A DNA stretch of 64,000 bases from Glebionis coronaria (lineage: Eukaryota; Streptophyta; Magnoliopsida; Asterales; Asteraceae). How positions within the stretch are numbered: the stretch's first letter is position 1; the number at the start of each line of letters is the position of its first letter. Where the stretch lies: assembly GCA_025667525.1 (NCBI GenBank), contig CM046880.1:600751452-600815451 (forward strand), read 5' to 3'. Shown piece after piece: positions 1 through 12,264 of this stretch. A program made the translations under genes and the position numbers. The notes beneath the pieces are model-generated. The model saw only the letters and a list, made by a program, of their open reading frames with translations. It was not told the DNA's origin and made no database searches.

Positions 1-3000
1 TTGCCCGCTTTATTCAGACTTTCTCCGGTTTCCCCGGTTAACGTCCGATTTCGTCCGATCTCGTCTGATTTCGTCCGTTTTGATATGTTTCGAACGGTCT
101 AGCCCGTTTCAGCCGGATTTGGATGTGTATAACCATGTTTGAAAGTTGTACAGTTAGTATATGCCAATGAAATTATATATTGATGGAGGCAAAAGTGTTA
201 AAGAAGAGACTGACTTGGTTCTCGAAGCCCAAGATCGTGTGACGAAGAAGGCTTTCTTAAAAAGGTCATAACTTCAGCACCGTAAGTTCGTTTTCAGCCC
301 GTGACCTGTCAAAACGACCGAAAAAACAAGAGGAACATCGCTATAACCAACTTTAAGCTGGTTAAGTGATTTTGAAGGCCCAAAAGCCATTTTACTATGT
401 TTTTTTCATTAGTTTTGTATATTTTCCACCTTTGTAGGTTTCCGAAGGAAAATCAATATCATTTTTGTGTTGATCAAACAATGTTAAATATTGTTTGAGC
501 TCACTCGTATTTTTAATATCAATTGATGGTATGCCATCACGATTTCCTTGTCTAGTAAAACCACAACTACATCACCAACTAATTTGCTACATTCAAGTCT
601 GGTTAAAACATAGCCAAACCGAACCAAAACATGCTAAAGACGACCACAACATGATCAATACAATCAAACCATAGTAGAAATCATATTTCCACGGATTTGG
701 CATGGTTTGCCCGCTTTATTCAGACTTTCTCCGGTTTCCCCTGTTAACCGTCCGATTTCGTCCGATCTCGTCCGATTTCGTCCGTTTTGATATGTTTCGA
801 ACGGTCTAGCCCGTTTCAGCCGGATTTGGATGTGTATAACCATTTTTGAAAGTTGTACAGTTAGTATATGCCAATGAAATTATATATTGATGGAGGCAAA
901 AGTGTTAAAGAAGAGACTGACTTGGTTCTCGAAGCCCAAGATCGTGTGACGAAGAAGGCTTTCTTAAAAAGGTCATAACTTCATCACCGTAAGTTCGTTT
1001 TCAGCCCGTGACCTGTCAAAACGACCGAAAAAACAAGAGGAACATCGCTGTAACCAACTTTAAGCTGGTTAAGTGATTTTGAAGGCCCAAAAAGCCATTT
1101 TACTATGTTTTTTTCATTAGTTTTGTATATTTTCCATCTTTGTAGGTTTCCGAAGGAAAATCAATATCATTTTTGTGTTGATCAAACAATGTTAAATATT
1201 GTTTGAGCTCACTCGTATTTTTAATATCAATTGATGGTATGCCATCACGATTTCCTTGTCTAGTAAAACCACAACTACATCACCAACTAATTTGCTACAT
1301 TCAAGTCTGGTTAAAACATAGCCAAACCGAACCAAAACATGCGAAAGACGACCACAACATGATCAATACAATCAAACCATAGTAGAAATCATATTTCCAC
1401 GGATTTGGCATGGTTTGCCCGCTTTATTCAGACTTTCTCCGGTTTCCCCGGTTAACGTCTGATTTCGTCCGTTTTGATATGTTTCGAACGGTCTAGCCCG
1501 TTTCAGCCGGATTTGGATGTGTATAACCATGTTTGAAAATTGTACAGTTAGTATATGCCAATGAAATTATATATTGATGGAGGCAAAAGTGTTAAAGAAG
1601 AGACTGACTTGGTTCTCGAAGCCCAAGATCGTGTGACGAAGAAGGCTTTCTTAAAAAGGTCATAACTTCAGCACCGTAAGTTCGTTTTCAGCCCGTGACC
1701 TGTCAAAACGACCGAAAAAACAAGAGGAACTTCGCTGTAACCAACTTTAAGCTGGTTAAGTGATTTTGAAGGCCCAAAAAGCCATTTTACTATGTTTTTT
1801 TCATTAGTTTTGTATATTTTCCACCTTTGTAGGTTTCCGAAGGAAAATCAATATCATTTTTGTGTTGATCAAACAATGTTAAATATTGTTTGAGCTCACT
1901 CGTATTTTTAATATCAATTGATGGTATGCCATCACGATTTCCTTGTCTAGTAAAACCACAACTACATCACCAACTAATTTGCTACATTCAAGTCTGGTTA
2001 AAACATAGCCAAACCGAACCAAAACATGCTAAAGACGACCACAACATGATCAATACAATCAAACCATAGTAGAAATCATATTTCCACGGATTTGGCATGG
2101 TTTGCCCGCTTTATTCAGACTTTCTCCGGTTTCCCCGGTTAACGTCCGATTTCGTCCGATCTCGTCCGTTTTGATATGTTTCGAACGGTCTAGCCCGTTT
2201 CAGCCGGATTTGGATGTGTATAACCATGTTTGAAAGTTGTACAGTTAGTATATGCCAATGAAATTATATATTGATGGAGGCAAAAGTGTTAAAGAAGAGA
2301 CTGACTTGGTTCTCGAAGCCCAAGATCGTGTGACGAAGAAGGCTTTCTTAAAAAGGTCATAACTTCAGCACCGTAAGTTCGTTTTCAGCCCGTGACCTGT
2401 CAAAACGACCGAAAAAACAAGAGGAACATCGCTGTAACCAACTTTAAGCTGGTTAAGTGATTTTGAAGGCCCAAAAAGCCATTTTACTATGTTTTTTTCA
2501 TTAGTTTTGTATATTTTCCACCTTTGTAGGTTTCCGAAGGAAAATCAATATCATTTTTGTGTTGATCAAACAATGTTAAATATTGTTTGAGCTCACTCGT
2601 ATTTTTAATATCAATTGATGGTATGCCATCACGATTTCCTTGTCTAGTAAAACCACAACTACATCACCAACTAATTTGCTACATTCAAGTCTGGTTAAAA
2701 CATAGCCAAACCGAACCAAAACATGCTAAAGACGACCACAACATGATCAATACAATCAAACCATAGTAGAAATCCTATTTCCACGGATTTGGCATGGTTT
2801 GCCCGCTTTACTCAGACTTTCTCCGGTTTCCCCGGTTAACGTCCGATTTCGTCCGAAATCGTCCGATTTCGTCCATTTTGATATGTTTCGAACGGTCTAG
2901 CCCGTTTCAGCCGGATTTGGATGTGTATAACCATGTTTGAAAGTTGTACAGTTAGTATATGCCAATGAAATAATATATTGATGGAGGCAAAAGTGTTAAA

Positions 3001-3547
3001 GAAGAGACTGACTTGGTTCTCGAAGCCCAAGATCGTGTGACAAAGAAGGCTTTCTTAAAAAGGTCATAACTTCAGCACCGTAAGTTCGTTTTCAGCCCGT
3101 GACCTGTCAAAACGACCGAAAAAACAAGAGGAACTTCGCTGTAACCAACTTTAAGCTGGTTAAGTGATTTTGAAGGCCCAAAAAGCCATTTTACTATGTT
3201 TTTTTCATTAGTTTTGTATATTTTCCACCTTTGTAGGTTTCCGAAGGAAAATCAATATCATTTTTGTGTTGATCAAACAATGTTAAATATTGTTTGAGCT
3301 CACTCGTATTTTTAATATCAATTGATGGTATGCCATCACGATTTCCTTGTCTAGTAAAACCACAACTACATCACCAACTAATTTGCTACATTCAAGTCTG
3401 GTTAAAACATAGCCAAACCGAACCAAAACATGCTAAAGACGACCACAACATGATCAATACAATCAAACCATAGTAGAAATCATATTTCCACGGATTTGGC
3501 ATGGTTTGCCCGCTTTATTCAGACTTTCTCCGGTTTCCCCGGTTAAC

Positions 3548-3587
3548 GTCCGATTTCGTCCGATCTCGTCCGATTTCGTCCGTTTTG
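3548..3587. repeat. 10-bp minisatellite inside the satellite unit (GTCCGATTTC)n
   Basis: Four consecutive 10-mers: GTCCGATTTC, GTCCGATCTC, GTCCGATTTC and GTCCGTTTTG. The same block lies at the same place in every unit. Its copy number explains most unit-length variation: units of 707 bp have four repeats, unit 4 (2102-2798) has three, and the 687-bp units such as 1415-2101, 33616-34302 and 43412-44098 have two. Units at 2799, 6335 and 7042 carry a variant second repeat, GTCCGAAATC. Replication slippage or unequal exchange within the 10-mers is the likely cause. Confidence 0.9.
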
Positions 3588-3979
3588 ATATGTTTCGAAC
3601 GGTCTAGCCCGTTTCAGCCGGATTTGGATGTGTATAACCATGTTTGAAAGTTGTACAGTTAGTATATGCCAATGAAATTATATATTGATGGAGGCAAAAG
3701 TGTTAAAGAAGAGACTGACTTGGTTCTCGAAGCCCAAGATCGTGTGACGAAGAAGGCTTTCTTAAAAAGGTCATAACTTCAGCACCGTAAGTTCGTTTTC
3801 AGCCCGTGACCTGTCAAAACGACCGAAAAAACAAGAGGAACATCGCTATAACCAACTTTAAGCTGGTTAAGTGATTTTGAAGACCCAAAAAGCCATTTTA
3901 CAATGTTTTTTTCATTAGTTTTGTATATTTTCCACCTTTGTAGGTTTCCGAAGGAAAATCAATATCATTTTTGTGTTGA

Positions 3980-4004
3980 TCAAACAATGTTAAATATTGT
4001 TTGA
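3980..4004. repeat. Conserved 9-bp inverted repeat (hairpin) in the satellite unit
   Basis: TCAAACAAT (3980-3988), loop GTTAAAT, then ATTGTTTGA (3996-4004): a perfect 9-bp stem with a 7-nt loop. It recurs in essentially every unit, for example 474-498 in unit 1. A single change, ATGGTAAAT in the loop near 16720, leaves the stem intact. Such dyads are common in satellites and may only reflect shared ancestry. A structural or protein-binding role is speculation. Confidence 0.8.
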
Positions 4005-7000
4005 GCTCACTAGTATTTTTAATATCAATTGATGGTATGCCATCACGATTTCCTTGTCTAGTAAAACCACAACTACATCACCAACTAATTTGCTACATTC
4101 AAGTCTGGTTAAAACATAGCCAAACCGAACCAAAACATGCTAAAGACGACCACAACATGATCAATACAATCAAACCATAGTAGAAATCCTATTTCCACGG
4201 ATTTGGCATGGTTTGCCCGCTTTACTCAGACTTTCTCTGGTTTCCCCGGTTAACGTCCGATTTCGTCCGATCTCGTCTGATTTCGTCCATTTTGATATGT
4301 TTCGAACGGTCTAGCCCGTTTCAGCCGGATTTGGATGTGTATAACCATGTTTGAAAGTTGTACAGTTAGTATATGCCAATGAAATTATATATTGATGGAG
4401 GCAAAAGTGTTAAAGAAGAGACTGACTTGGTTCTCGAAGCCCAAGATCGTGTGACGAAGAAGGCTTTCTTAAAAAGGTCATAACTTCAGCACCGTAAGTT
4501 CGTTTTCAGCCCGTGACCTGTCAAAACGACCGAAAAAACAAGAGGAACTTCGCTGTAACCAACTTTAAGCTGGTTAAGTGATTTTTAAGGCCCAAAAAGC
4601 CATTTTACTATATTTTTTTCATTAGTTTTGTATATTTTCCACCTTTGTAGGTTTCCGAAGGAAAATCAATATCATTTTTGTGTTGATCAAACAATGTTAA
4701 ATATTGTTTGAGCTCACTCGTATTTTTAATATCAATTGATGGTATGCCATCACGATTTCCTTGTCTAGTAAAACCACAACTACATCACCAACTAATTTGC
4801 TACATTCAAGTCTGGTTAAAACATAGCCAAACCGAACCAAAACATGCTAAAGACGACCACAACATGATCAATACAATCAAACCATAGTAGAAATCATATT
4901 TCCACGGATTTGGCATGGTTTGCCCGCTTTATTCAGACTTTCTCCGGTTTCCCCGATTAACGTCCGATTTCGTCTGATCTCTTCCGATTTCGTCCGTTTT
5001 GATATGTTTCGAACGGTCTAGCCCGTTTCAGCCGGATTTGGATGTGTATAACCATGTTTGAAAGTTGTACAGTTAGTATATGCCAATGAAATTATATATT
5101 GATGGAGGCAAAAGTGTTAAAGAAGAGACTGACTTGGTTCTCGAAGCCCAAGATCGTGTGACGAAGAAGGCTTTCTTAAAAAGGTCATAACTTCAGCACC
5201 GTAAGTTCGTTTTCAGCCCGTGACCTGTCAAAACGACCGAAAAAACAAGAGGAACATCGCTATAACCAACTTTAAGCTGGTTAAGTGATTTTGAAGGCCC
5301 AAAAAGCCATTTTACAATGTTTTTTTTATTAGTTTTGTATATTTTCCACCTTTGTAGGTTTCCGAAGGAAAATCAATATCATTTTTGTGTTGATCAAACA
5401 ATGTTAAATATTGTTTGAGCTCACTCGTATTTTTAATATCAGTTGATGGTATGCCATTACGATTTCCTTGTCTAGTAAAACCACAACTACATCACCAACT
5501 AATTTGCTACATTCAAGTCTGGTTAAAACATAGCCAAACCGAACCAAAACATGCTAAAGACGACCACAACATGATCAATACAATCAAACCATAGTAGAAA
5601 TCATATTTCCACGGATTTGGCATGGTTTGCCCGCTTTATTCAGACTTTCTCCGGTTTCCCCTGTTAACGTCCGATTCCGTCTGATCTCGTCCGATTTCGT
5701 CCGTTTTGATATGTTTCGAACTGTCTAGCCCGTTTCAGCCGGATTTGGATGAGTATAACCATTTTTGAAAGTTGTACAGTTAGTATATGCCAATGAAATT
5801 ATATATTGATGGAGGCAAAAGTGTTAAAGAAGAGACTGACTTGGTTCTCGAAGCCCAAGATCGTGTGACGAAGAAGGCTTTCTTAAAAAGGTCATAACTT
5901 CAGCACCGTAAGTTCGTTTTCAGCCCGTGACCTGTCAAAACGACCGAAAAAACAAGAGGAACATCGCTGTAACCTACTTTAAGCTGGTTAAGTGATTTTG
6001 AAGGCCCAAAAAGCCATTTTACTATGGTTTTTTTCATTAGTTTTGTATATTTTCCACCTTTGTAGGTTTCCGAAGGAAAATCAATATCATTTTTGTGTTG
6101 ATCAAACAATGTTAAATATTGTTTGAGCTCACTCGTATTTTTAATATCAATTGATGGTATGCCATCACGATTTCCTTGTCTAGTAAAACCACAACTACAT
6201 CACCAACTAATTTGCTACATTCAAGTCTGGTTAAAACATAGCCAAACCGAACCAAAACATGCTAAAGACGACCACAACATGATCAATACAATCAAACCAT
6301 AGTAGAAATCCTATTTCCACGGATTTGGCATGGTTTGCCCGCTTTACTCAGACTTTCTCCGGTTTCCCCGGTTAACGTCCGATTTCGTCCGAAATCGTCC
6401 GATTTCGTCCATTTTGATATGTTTCGAACGGTCTAGCCCGTTTCAGCCGGATTTGGATGTGTATAACCATGTTTGAAAGTTGTACAGTTAGTATATGCCA
6501 ATGAAATAATATATTGATGGAGGCAAAAGTGTTAAAGAAGAGACTGACTTGGTTCTCGAAGCCCAAGATCGTGTGACAAAGAAGGCTTTCTTAAAAAGGT
6601 CATAACTTCAGCACCGTAAGTTCGTTTTCAGCCCGTGACCTGTCAAAACGACCGAAAAAACAAGAGGAACTTCGCTGTAACCAACTTTAAGCTGGTTAAG
6701 TGATTTTGAAGGCCCAAAAAGCCATTTTACTATGTTTTTTTCATTAGTTTTGTATATTTTCCACCTTTGTAGGTTTCCGAAGGAAAATCAATATCATTTT
6801 TGTGTTGATCAAACAATGTTAAATATTGTTTGAGCTCACTCGTATTTTTAATATCAATTGATGGTATGCCATCACGATTTCCTTGTCTAGTAAAACCACA
6901 ACTACATCACCAACTAATTTGCTACATTCAAGTCTGGTTAAAACATAGCCAAACCGAACCAAAACATGCTAAAGACAACCACAACATGATCAATACAATC

Positions 7001-7041
7001 AAACCATAGTAGAAATCCTATTTCCACGGATTTGGCATGGT

Positions 7042-10000
7042 TTGCCCGCTTTACTCAGACTTTCTCCGGTTTCCCCGGTTAACGTCCGATTTCGTCCGAA
7101 ATCGTCCGATTTCGTCCATTTTGATATGTTTCGAACGGTCTAGCCCGTTTCAGCCGGATTTGGATGTGTATAACCATGTTTGAAAGTTGTACAGTTAGTA
7201 TATGCCAATGAAATAATATATTGATGGAGGCAAAAGTGTTAAAGAAGAGACTGACTTGGTTCTCGAAGCCCAAGATCGTGTGACAAAGAAGGCTTTCTTA
7301 AAAAGGTCATAACTTCAGCACCGTAAGTTCGTTTTCAGCCCGTGACCTGTCAAAACGACCGAAAAAACAAGAGGAACTTCGCTGTAACCAACTTTAAGCT
7401 GGTTAAGTGATTTTGAAGGCCCAAAAAGCCATTTTACTATGTTTTTTTCATTAGTTTTGTATATTTTCCACCTTTGTAGGTTTCCGAAGGAAAATCAATA
7501 TCATTTTTGTGTTGATCAAACAATGTTAAATATTGTTTGAGCTCACTCGTATTTTTAATATCAATTGATGGTATGCCATCACGATTTCCTTGTCTAGTAA
7601 AACCACAACTACATCACCAACTAATTTGCTACATTCAAGTCTGGTTAAAACATAGCCAAACCGAACCAAAACATGCTAAAGACGACCACAACATGATCAA
7701 TACAATCAAACCATAGTAGAAATCATATTTCCACGGATTTGGCATGGTTTGCCCGCTTTATTCAGACTTTCTCCGGTTTCCCCGGTTAACGTCCGATTTC
7801 GTCCGATCTCGTCCGATTTCGTCCGTTTTGATATGTTTCGAACGGTCTAGCCCGTTTCAGCCGGATTTGGATGTGTATAACCATGTTTGAAAGTTGTACA
7901 GTTAGTATATGCCAATGAAATTATATATTGATGGAGGCAAAAGTGTTAAAGAAGAGACTGACTTGGTTCTCGAAGCCCAAGATCGTGTGACGAAGAAGGC
8001 TTTCTTAAAAAGGTCATAACTTCAGCACCGTAAGTTCGTTTTCAGCCCGTGACCTGTCAAAACGACCGAAAAAACAAGAGGAACATCGCTATAACCAACT
8101 TTAAGCTGGTTAAGTGATTTTGAAGACCCAAAAAGCCATTTTACAATGTTTTTTTCATTAGTTTTGTATATTTTCCACCTTTGTAGGTTTCCGAAGGAAA
8201 ATCAATATCATTTTTGTGTTGATCAAACAATGTTAAATATTGTTTGAGCTCACTAGTATTTTTAATATCAATTGATGGTATGCCATCACGATTTCCTTGT
8301 CTAGTAAAACCACAACTACATCACCAACTAATTTGCTACATTCAAGTCTGGTTAAAACATAGCCAAACCGAACCAAAACATGCTAAAGACGACCACAACA
8401 TGATCAATACAATCAAACCATAGTAGAAATCCTATTTCCACGGATTTGGCATGGTTTGCCCGCTTTACTCAGACTTTCTCCGGTTTCCCCGGTTAACGTC
8501 CGATTTCGTCCGATCTCGTCTGATTTCGTCCATTTTGATATGTTTCGAACGGTCTAGCCCGTTTCAGCCGGATTTGGATGTGTATAACCATGTTTGAAAG
8601 TTGTACAGTTAGTATATGCCAATGAAATTATATATTGATGGAGGCAAAAGTGTTAAAGAAGAGACTGACTTGGTTCTCGAAGCCCAAGATCGTGTGACGA
8701 AGAAGGCTTTCTTAAAAAGGTCATAACTTCAGCACCGTAAGTTCGTTTTCAGCCCGTGACCTGTCAAAACGACCGAAAAAACAAGAGGAACTTCGCTGTA
8801 ACCAACTTTAAGCTGGTTAAGTGATTTTTAAGGCCCAAAAAGCCATTTTACTATATTTTTTTCATTAGTTTTGTATATTTTCCACCTTTGTAGGTTTCCG
8901 AAGGAAAATCAATATCATTTTTGTGTTGATCAAACAATGTTAAATATTGTTTGAGCTCACTCGTATTTTTAATATCAATTGATGGTATGCCATCACGATT
9001 TCCTTGTCTAGTAAAACCACAACTACATCACCAACTAATTTGCTACATTCAAGTCTGGTTAAAACATAGCCAAACCGAACCAAAACATGCTAAAGACGAC
9101 CACAACATGATCAATACAATCAAACCATAGTAGAAATCATATTTCCACGGATTTGGCATGGTTTGCCCGCTTTATTCAGACTTTCTCCGGTTTCCCCGAT
9201 TAACGTCCGATTTCGTCTGATCTCTTCCGATTTCGTCCGTTTTGATATGTTTCGAACGGTCTAGCCCGTTTCAGCCGGATTTGGATGTGTATAACCATGT
9301 TTGAAAGTTGTACAGTTAGTATATGCCAATGAAATTATATATTGATGGAGGCAAAAGTGTTAAAGAAGAGACTGACTTGGTTCTCGAAGCCCAAGATCGT
9401 GTGACGAAGAAGGCTTTCTTAAAAAGGTCATAACTTCAGCACCGTAAGTTCGTTTTCAGCCCGTGACCTGTCAAAACGACCGAAAAAACAAGAGGAACAT
9501 CGCTATAACCAACTTTAAGCTGGTTAAGTGATTTTGAAGGCCCAAAAAGCCATTTTACAATGTTTTTTTTATTAGTTTTGTATATTTTCCACCTTTGTAG
9601 GTTTCCGAAGGAAAATCAATATCATTTTTGTGTTGATCAAACAATGTTAAATATTGTTTGAGCTCACTCGTATTTTTAATATCAGTTGATGGTATGCCAT
9701 TACGATTTCCTTGTCTAGTAAAACCACAACTACATCACCAACTAATTTGCTACATTCAAGTCTGGTTAAAACATAGCCAAACCGAACCAAAACATGCTAA
9801 AGACGACCACAACATGATCAATACAATCAAACCATAGTAGAAATCATATTTCCACGGATTTGGCATGGTTTGCCCGCTTTATTCAGACTTTCTCCGGTTT
9901 CCCCTGTTAACGTCCGATTCCGTCTGATCTCGTCCGATTTCGTCCGTTTTGATATGTTTCGAACTGTCTAGCCCGTTTCAGCCGGATTTGGATGAGTATA

Positions 10001-10577
10001 ACCATTTTTGAAAGTTGTACAGTTAGTATATGCCAATGAAATTATATATTGATGGAGGCAAAAGTGTTAAAGAAGAGACTGACTTGGTTCTCGAAGCCCA
10101 AGATCGTGTGACGAAGAAGGCTTTCTTAAAAAGGTCATAACTTCAGCACCGTAAGTTCGTTTTCAGCCCGTGACCTGTCAAAACGACCGAAAAAACAAGA
10201 GGAACATCGCTGTAACCTACTTTAAGCTGGTTAAGTGATTTTGAAGGCCCAAAAAGCCATTTTACTATGGTTTTTTTCATTAGTTTTGTATATTTTCCAC
10301 CTTTGTAGGTTTCCGAAGGAAAATCAATATCATTTTTGTGTTGATCAAACAATGTTAAATATTGTTTGAGCTCACTCGTATTTTTAATATCAATTGATGG
10401 TATGCCATCACGATTTCCTTGTCTAGTAAAACCACAACTACATCACCAACTAATTTGCTACATTCAAGTCTGGTTAAAACATAGCAAAACCGAACCAAAA
10501 CATGCTAAAGACGACCACAACATGATCAATACAATCAAACCATAGTAGAAATCCTATTTCCACGGATTTGGCATGGT
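7042..10577. repeat. Five-unit block, second copy (units 11-15)
   Basis: Second copy of the 2799-6334 block, with the same order of diagnostic variants and the same 3536-bp length. Because unit 10 is also like units 5 and 11, the duplication probably involved unequal exchange one unit out of register, or two successive events. Confidence 0.9.
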
Positions 10578-11991
10578 TTGCCCGCTTTATTCAGACTTTT
10601 TCCGGTTTCCCCTGTTAACGTCCGATTCCGTCCGATCTCGTCCGATTTCGTCCGTTTTGATATGTTTCGAACGGTGTAGCCCGTTTCAGCCGGATTTGGA
10701 TGAGTATAACCATTTTTGAAAGTTGTACAGTTAGTATATGCCAATGAAATTATATATTGATGGAGGCAAAAGTGTTAAAGAAGAGACTGACTTGGTTCTC
10801 GAAGCCCAAGATCGTGTGACGAAGAAGGCTTTCTTAAAAAGGTCATAACTTCAGCACCGTAAGTTCGTTTTCAGCCCGTGACCTGTCAAAACGACCGAAA
10901 AAACAAGAGGAACATCGCTGTAACCTACTTTAAGCTGGTTAAGTGATTTTGAAGGCCCAAAAAGCCATTTTACAATGTTTTTTTCATTAGTTTTGTATAT
11001 TTTCCACCTTTGTAGATTTCCGAAGGAAAATCAATATCATTTTTGTGTTGATCAAACAATGTTAAATATTGTTTGAGCTCACTCGTATTTTTAATATCAA
11101 TTGATGGTATGCCATCACGATTTCCTTGTCTAGTAAAACCACAACTACATCACCAACTAATTTGCTACATTCAAGTCTGGTTAAAACATAGCCAAACCGA
11201 ACCAAAACATGCTAAAGACGACCACAACATGATCAATACAATCAAACCATAGTAGAAATCATATTTCCACGGATTTGGCATGGTTTGCCCGCTTTATTCA
11301 GACTTTCTCCGGTTTCCCCTGTTAACGTCCGATTCCGTCCGATCTCGTCCGATTTCGTCCGTTTTGATATGTTTCGAACGGTCTAGCCTGTTTCAGCCGG
11401 ATTTGGATGTGTATAACCATTTTTGAAAGTTGTACAGTTAGTATATGCCAATGAAATTATATATTGATGGAGGCAAAAGTGTTAAAGAAGAGACTGACTT
11501 GGTTCTCGAAGCCCAAGATCGTGTGACGAAGAAGGCTTTCTTAAAAAGGTCATAACTTCAGCACCGTAAGTTCGTTTTCAGCCCGTGACCTGTCAAAACG
11601 ACCGAAAAAGCAAGAGGAACATCACTGTAACCAACTTTAAGCTGGTTAAGTGATTTTGAAGGCCCAAAAAGCCATTTTACAATGTTTTTTTCATTAGTTT
11701 TGTATATTTTCCACCTTTGTAGGTTTCCGAAGGAAAATCAATATCATTTTTGTGTTGATCAAACAATGTTAAATATTGTTTGAGCTCACTCGTATTTTTA
11801 ATATCAATTGATGGTATGCCATCACGATTTCCTTGTCTAGTAAAACCACAACTACATCACCAACTAATTTGCTACATTCAAGTCTGGTTAAAACATAGCC
11901 AAACCGAACCAAAACATGCTAAAGACGACCACAACATGATCAATACAATCAAACCATAGTAGAAATCATATTTCCACGGATTTGGCATGGT
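10143..11991. repeat. Three-unit shift block, first copy
   Basis: The stretch from late unit 15 through units 16-17 recurs at 12265-14113 with a shift of 2122 bp. Shared variants include ACTATGG, ATAGCAAAAC, CTTTTTCCGG, GAACGGTGTAGCC, TTTGTAGATTTCC, CTAGCCTGTTTC and AAAAAGCAAGAGG. The match stops near the start of unit 18/21, where the two copies carry different variants. Confidence 0.85.
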
Positions 11992-12264
11992 TTGCCCGCT
12001 TTATTCAGACTTTCTCCGGTTTCCCCTGTTAACGTCCGATTCCGTCCGATCTCGTCCGATTTCGTCCGTTTTGATATGTTTCGAACGGTCTATCCCGTTT
12101 CAGCCGGATTTGGATGTGTATTACCATTTTTGAAAGTTGTACAGTTAGTATATGCCAATGAAATTATATATTGATGGAGGCAAAAGTGTTAAAGAAGAGA
12201 CTGACTTGGTTCTCGAAGCCCAAGATCGTGTGACGAAGAAGGCTTTCTTAAAAAGGTCATAACT

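Larger units (their letters stand above)
3506..4212. repeat. Representative satellite unit (unit 6)
   Basis: A typical 707-bp unit, given so that sub-features can be located. In order it holds: a GC-richer head with a 10-bp minisatellite (3548-3587); the segment TTTCGAACGGTCTAGCCCG; a middle with GGCAAAAGTGTTAAAGAAG; a stretch around CGTAAGTTCGTTTTCAGCCC; an imperfect palindrome around AACCAACTTTAAGCTGGTT; a 9-bp hairpin (3980-4004); and an A/C-rich tail ending at GGATTTGGCATGG. The longest open frames in single units are 60-72 codons, differ between units and are probably chance. Confidence 0.9.
2799..6334. repeat. Five-unit block, first copy (units 5-9)
   Basis: Units 5-9 recur as units 11-15 at 7042-10577, shifted by 4243 bp. 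Shared private variants include GTCCGAAATC and AAATAATATATTG in unit 5/11, GAAGACCC and CACTAGTATT in unit 6/12, CCCCGATTAACG in unit 8/14, and GATGAGTATAACC in unit 9/15. The few differences seen include TCTCTGG against TCTCCGG near 4235 and ATAGCCAAAC against ATAGCAAAAC near 6240. Unit 10 (6335-7041) is a further copy of unit 5 between the blocks. Confidence 0.9.

Noticed and set aside
2836..3030. Short open frames of 60-72 codons repeated through the satellite (e.g. 2836-3030, 5900-6109, 10535-10744, 11992-12174, 16647-16865, 30607-30789)
   Set aside because: They lie in different frames and places of the unit, open or close through single-base or length variants, and are absent from most units. 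They are chance frames multiplied by tandem duplication.
3590..3625. CENP-B-box-like motif or tRNA B-box in TTTCGAACGGTCTAGCCCG
   Set aside because: The CENP-B box pattern fails at required positions (no A at the tenth base, no CGGG at the right spacing). The reverse strand resembles GGTTCGAANCC only partly, and no A-box or cloverleaf is present.
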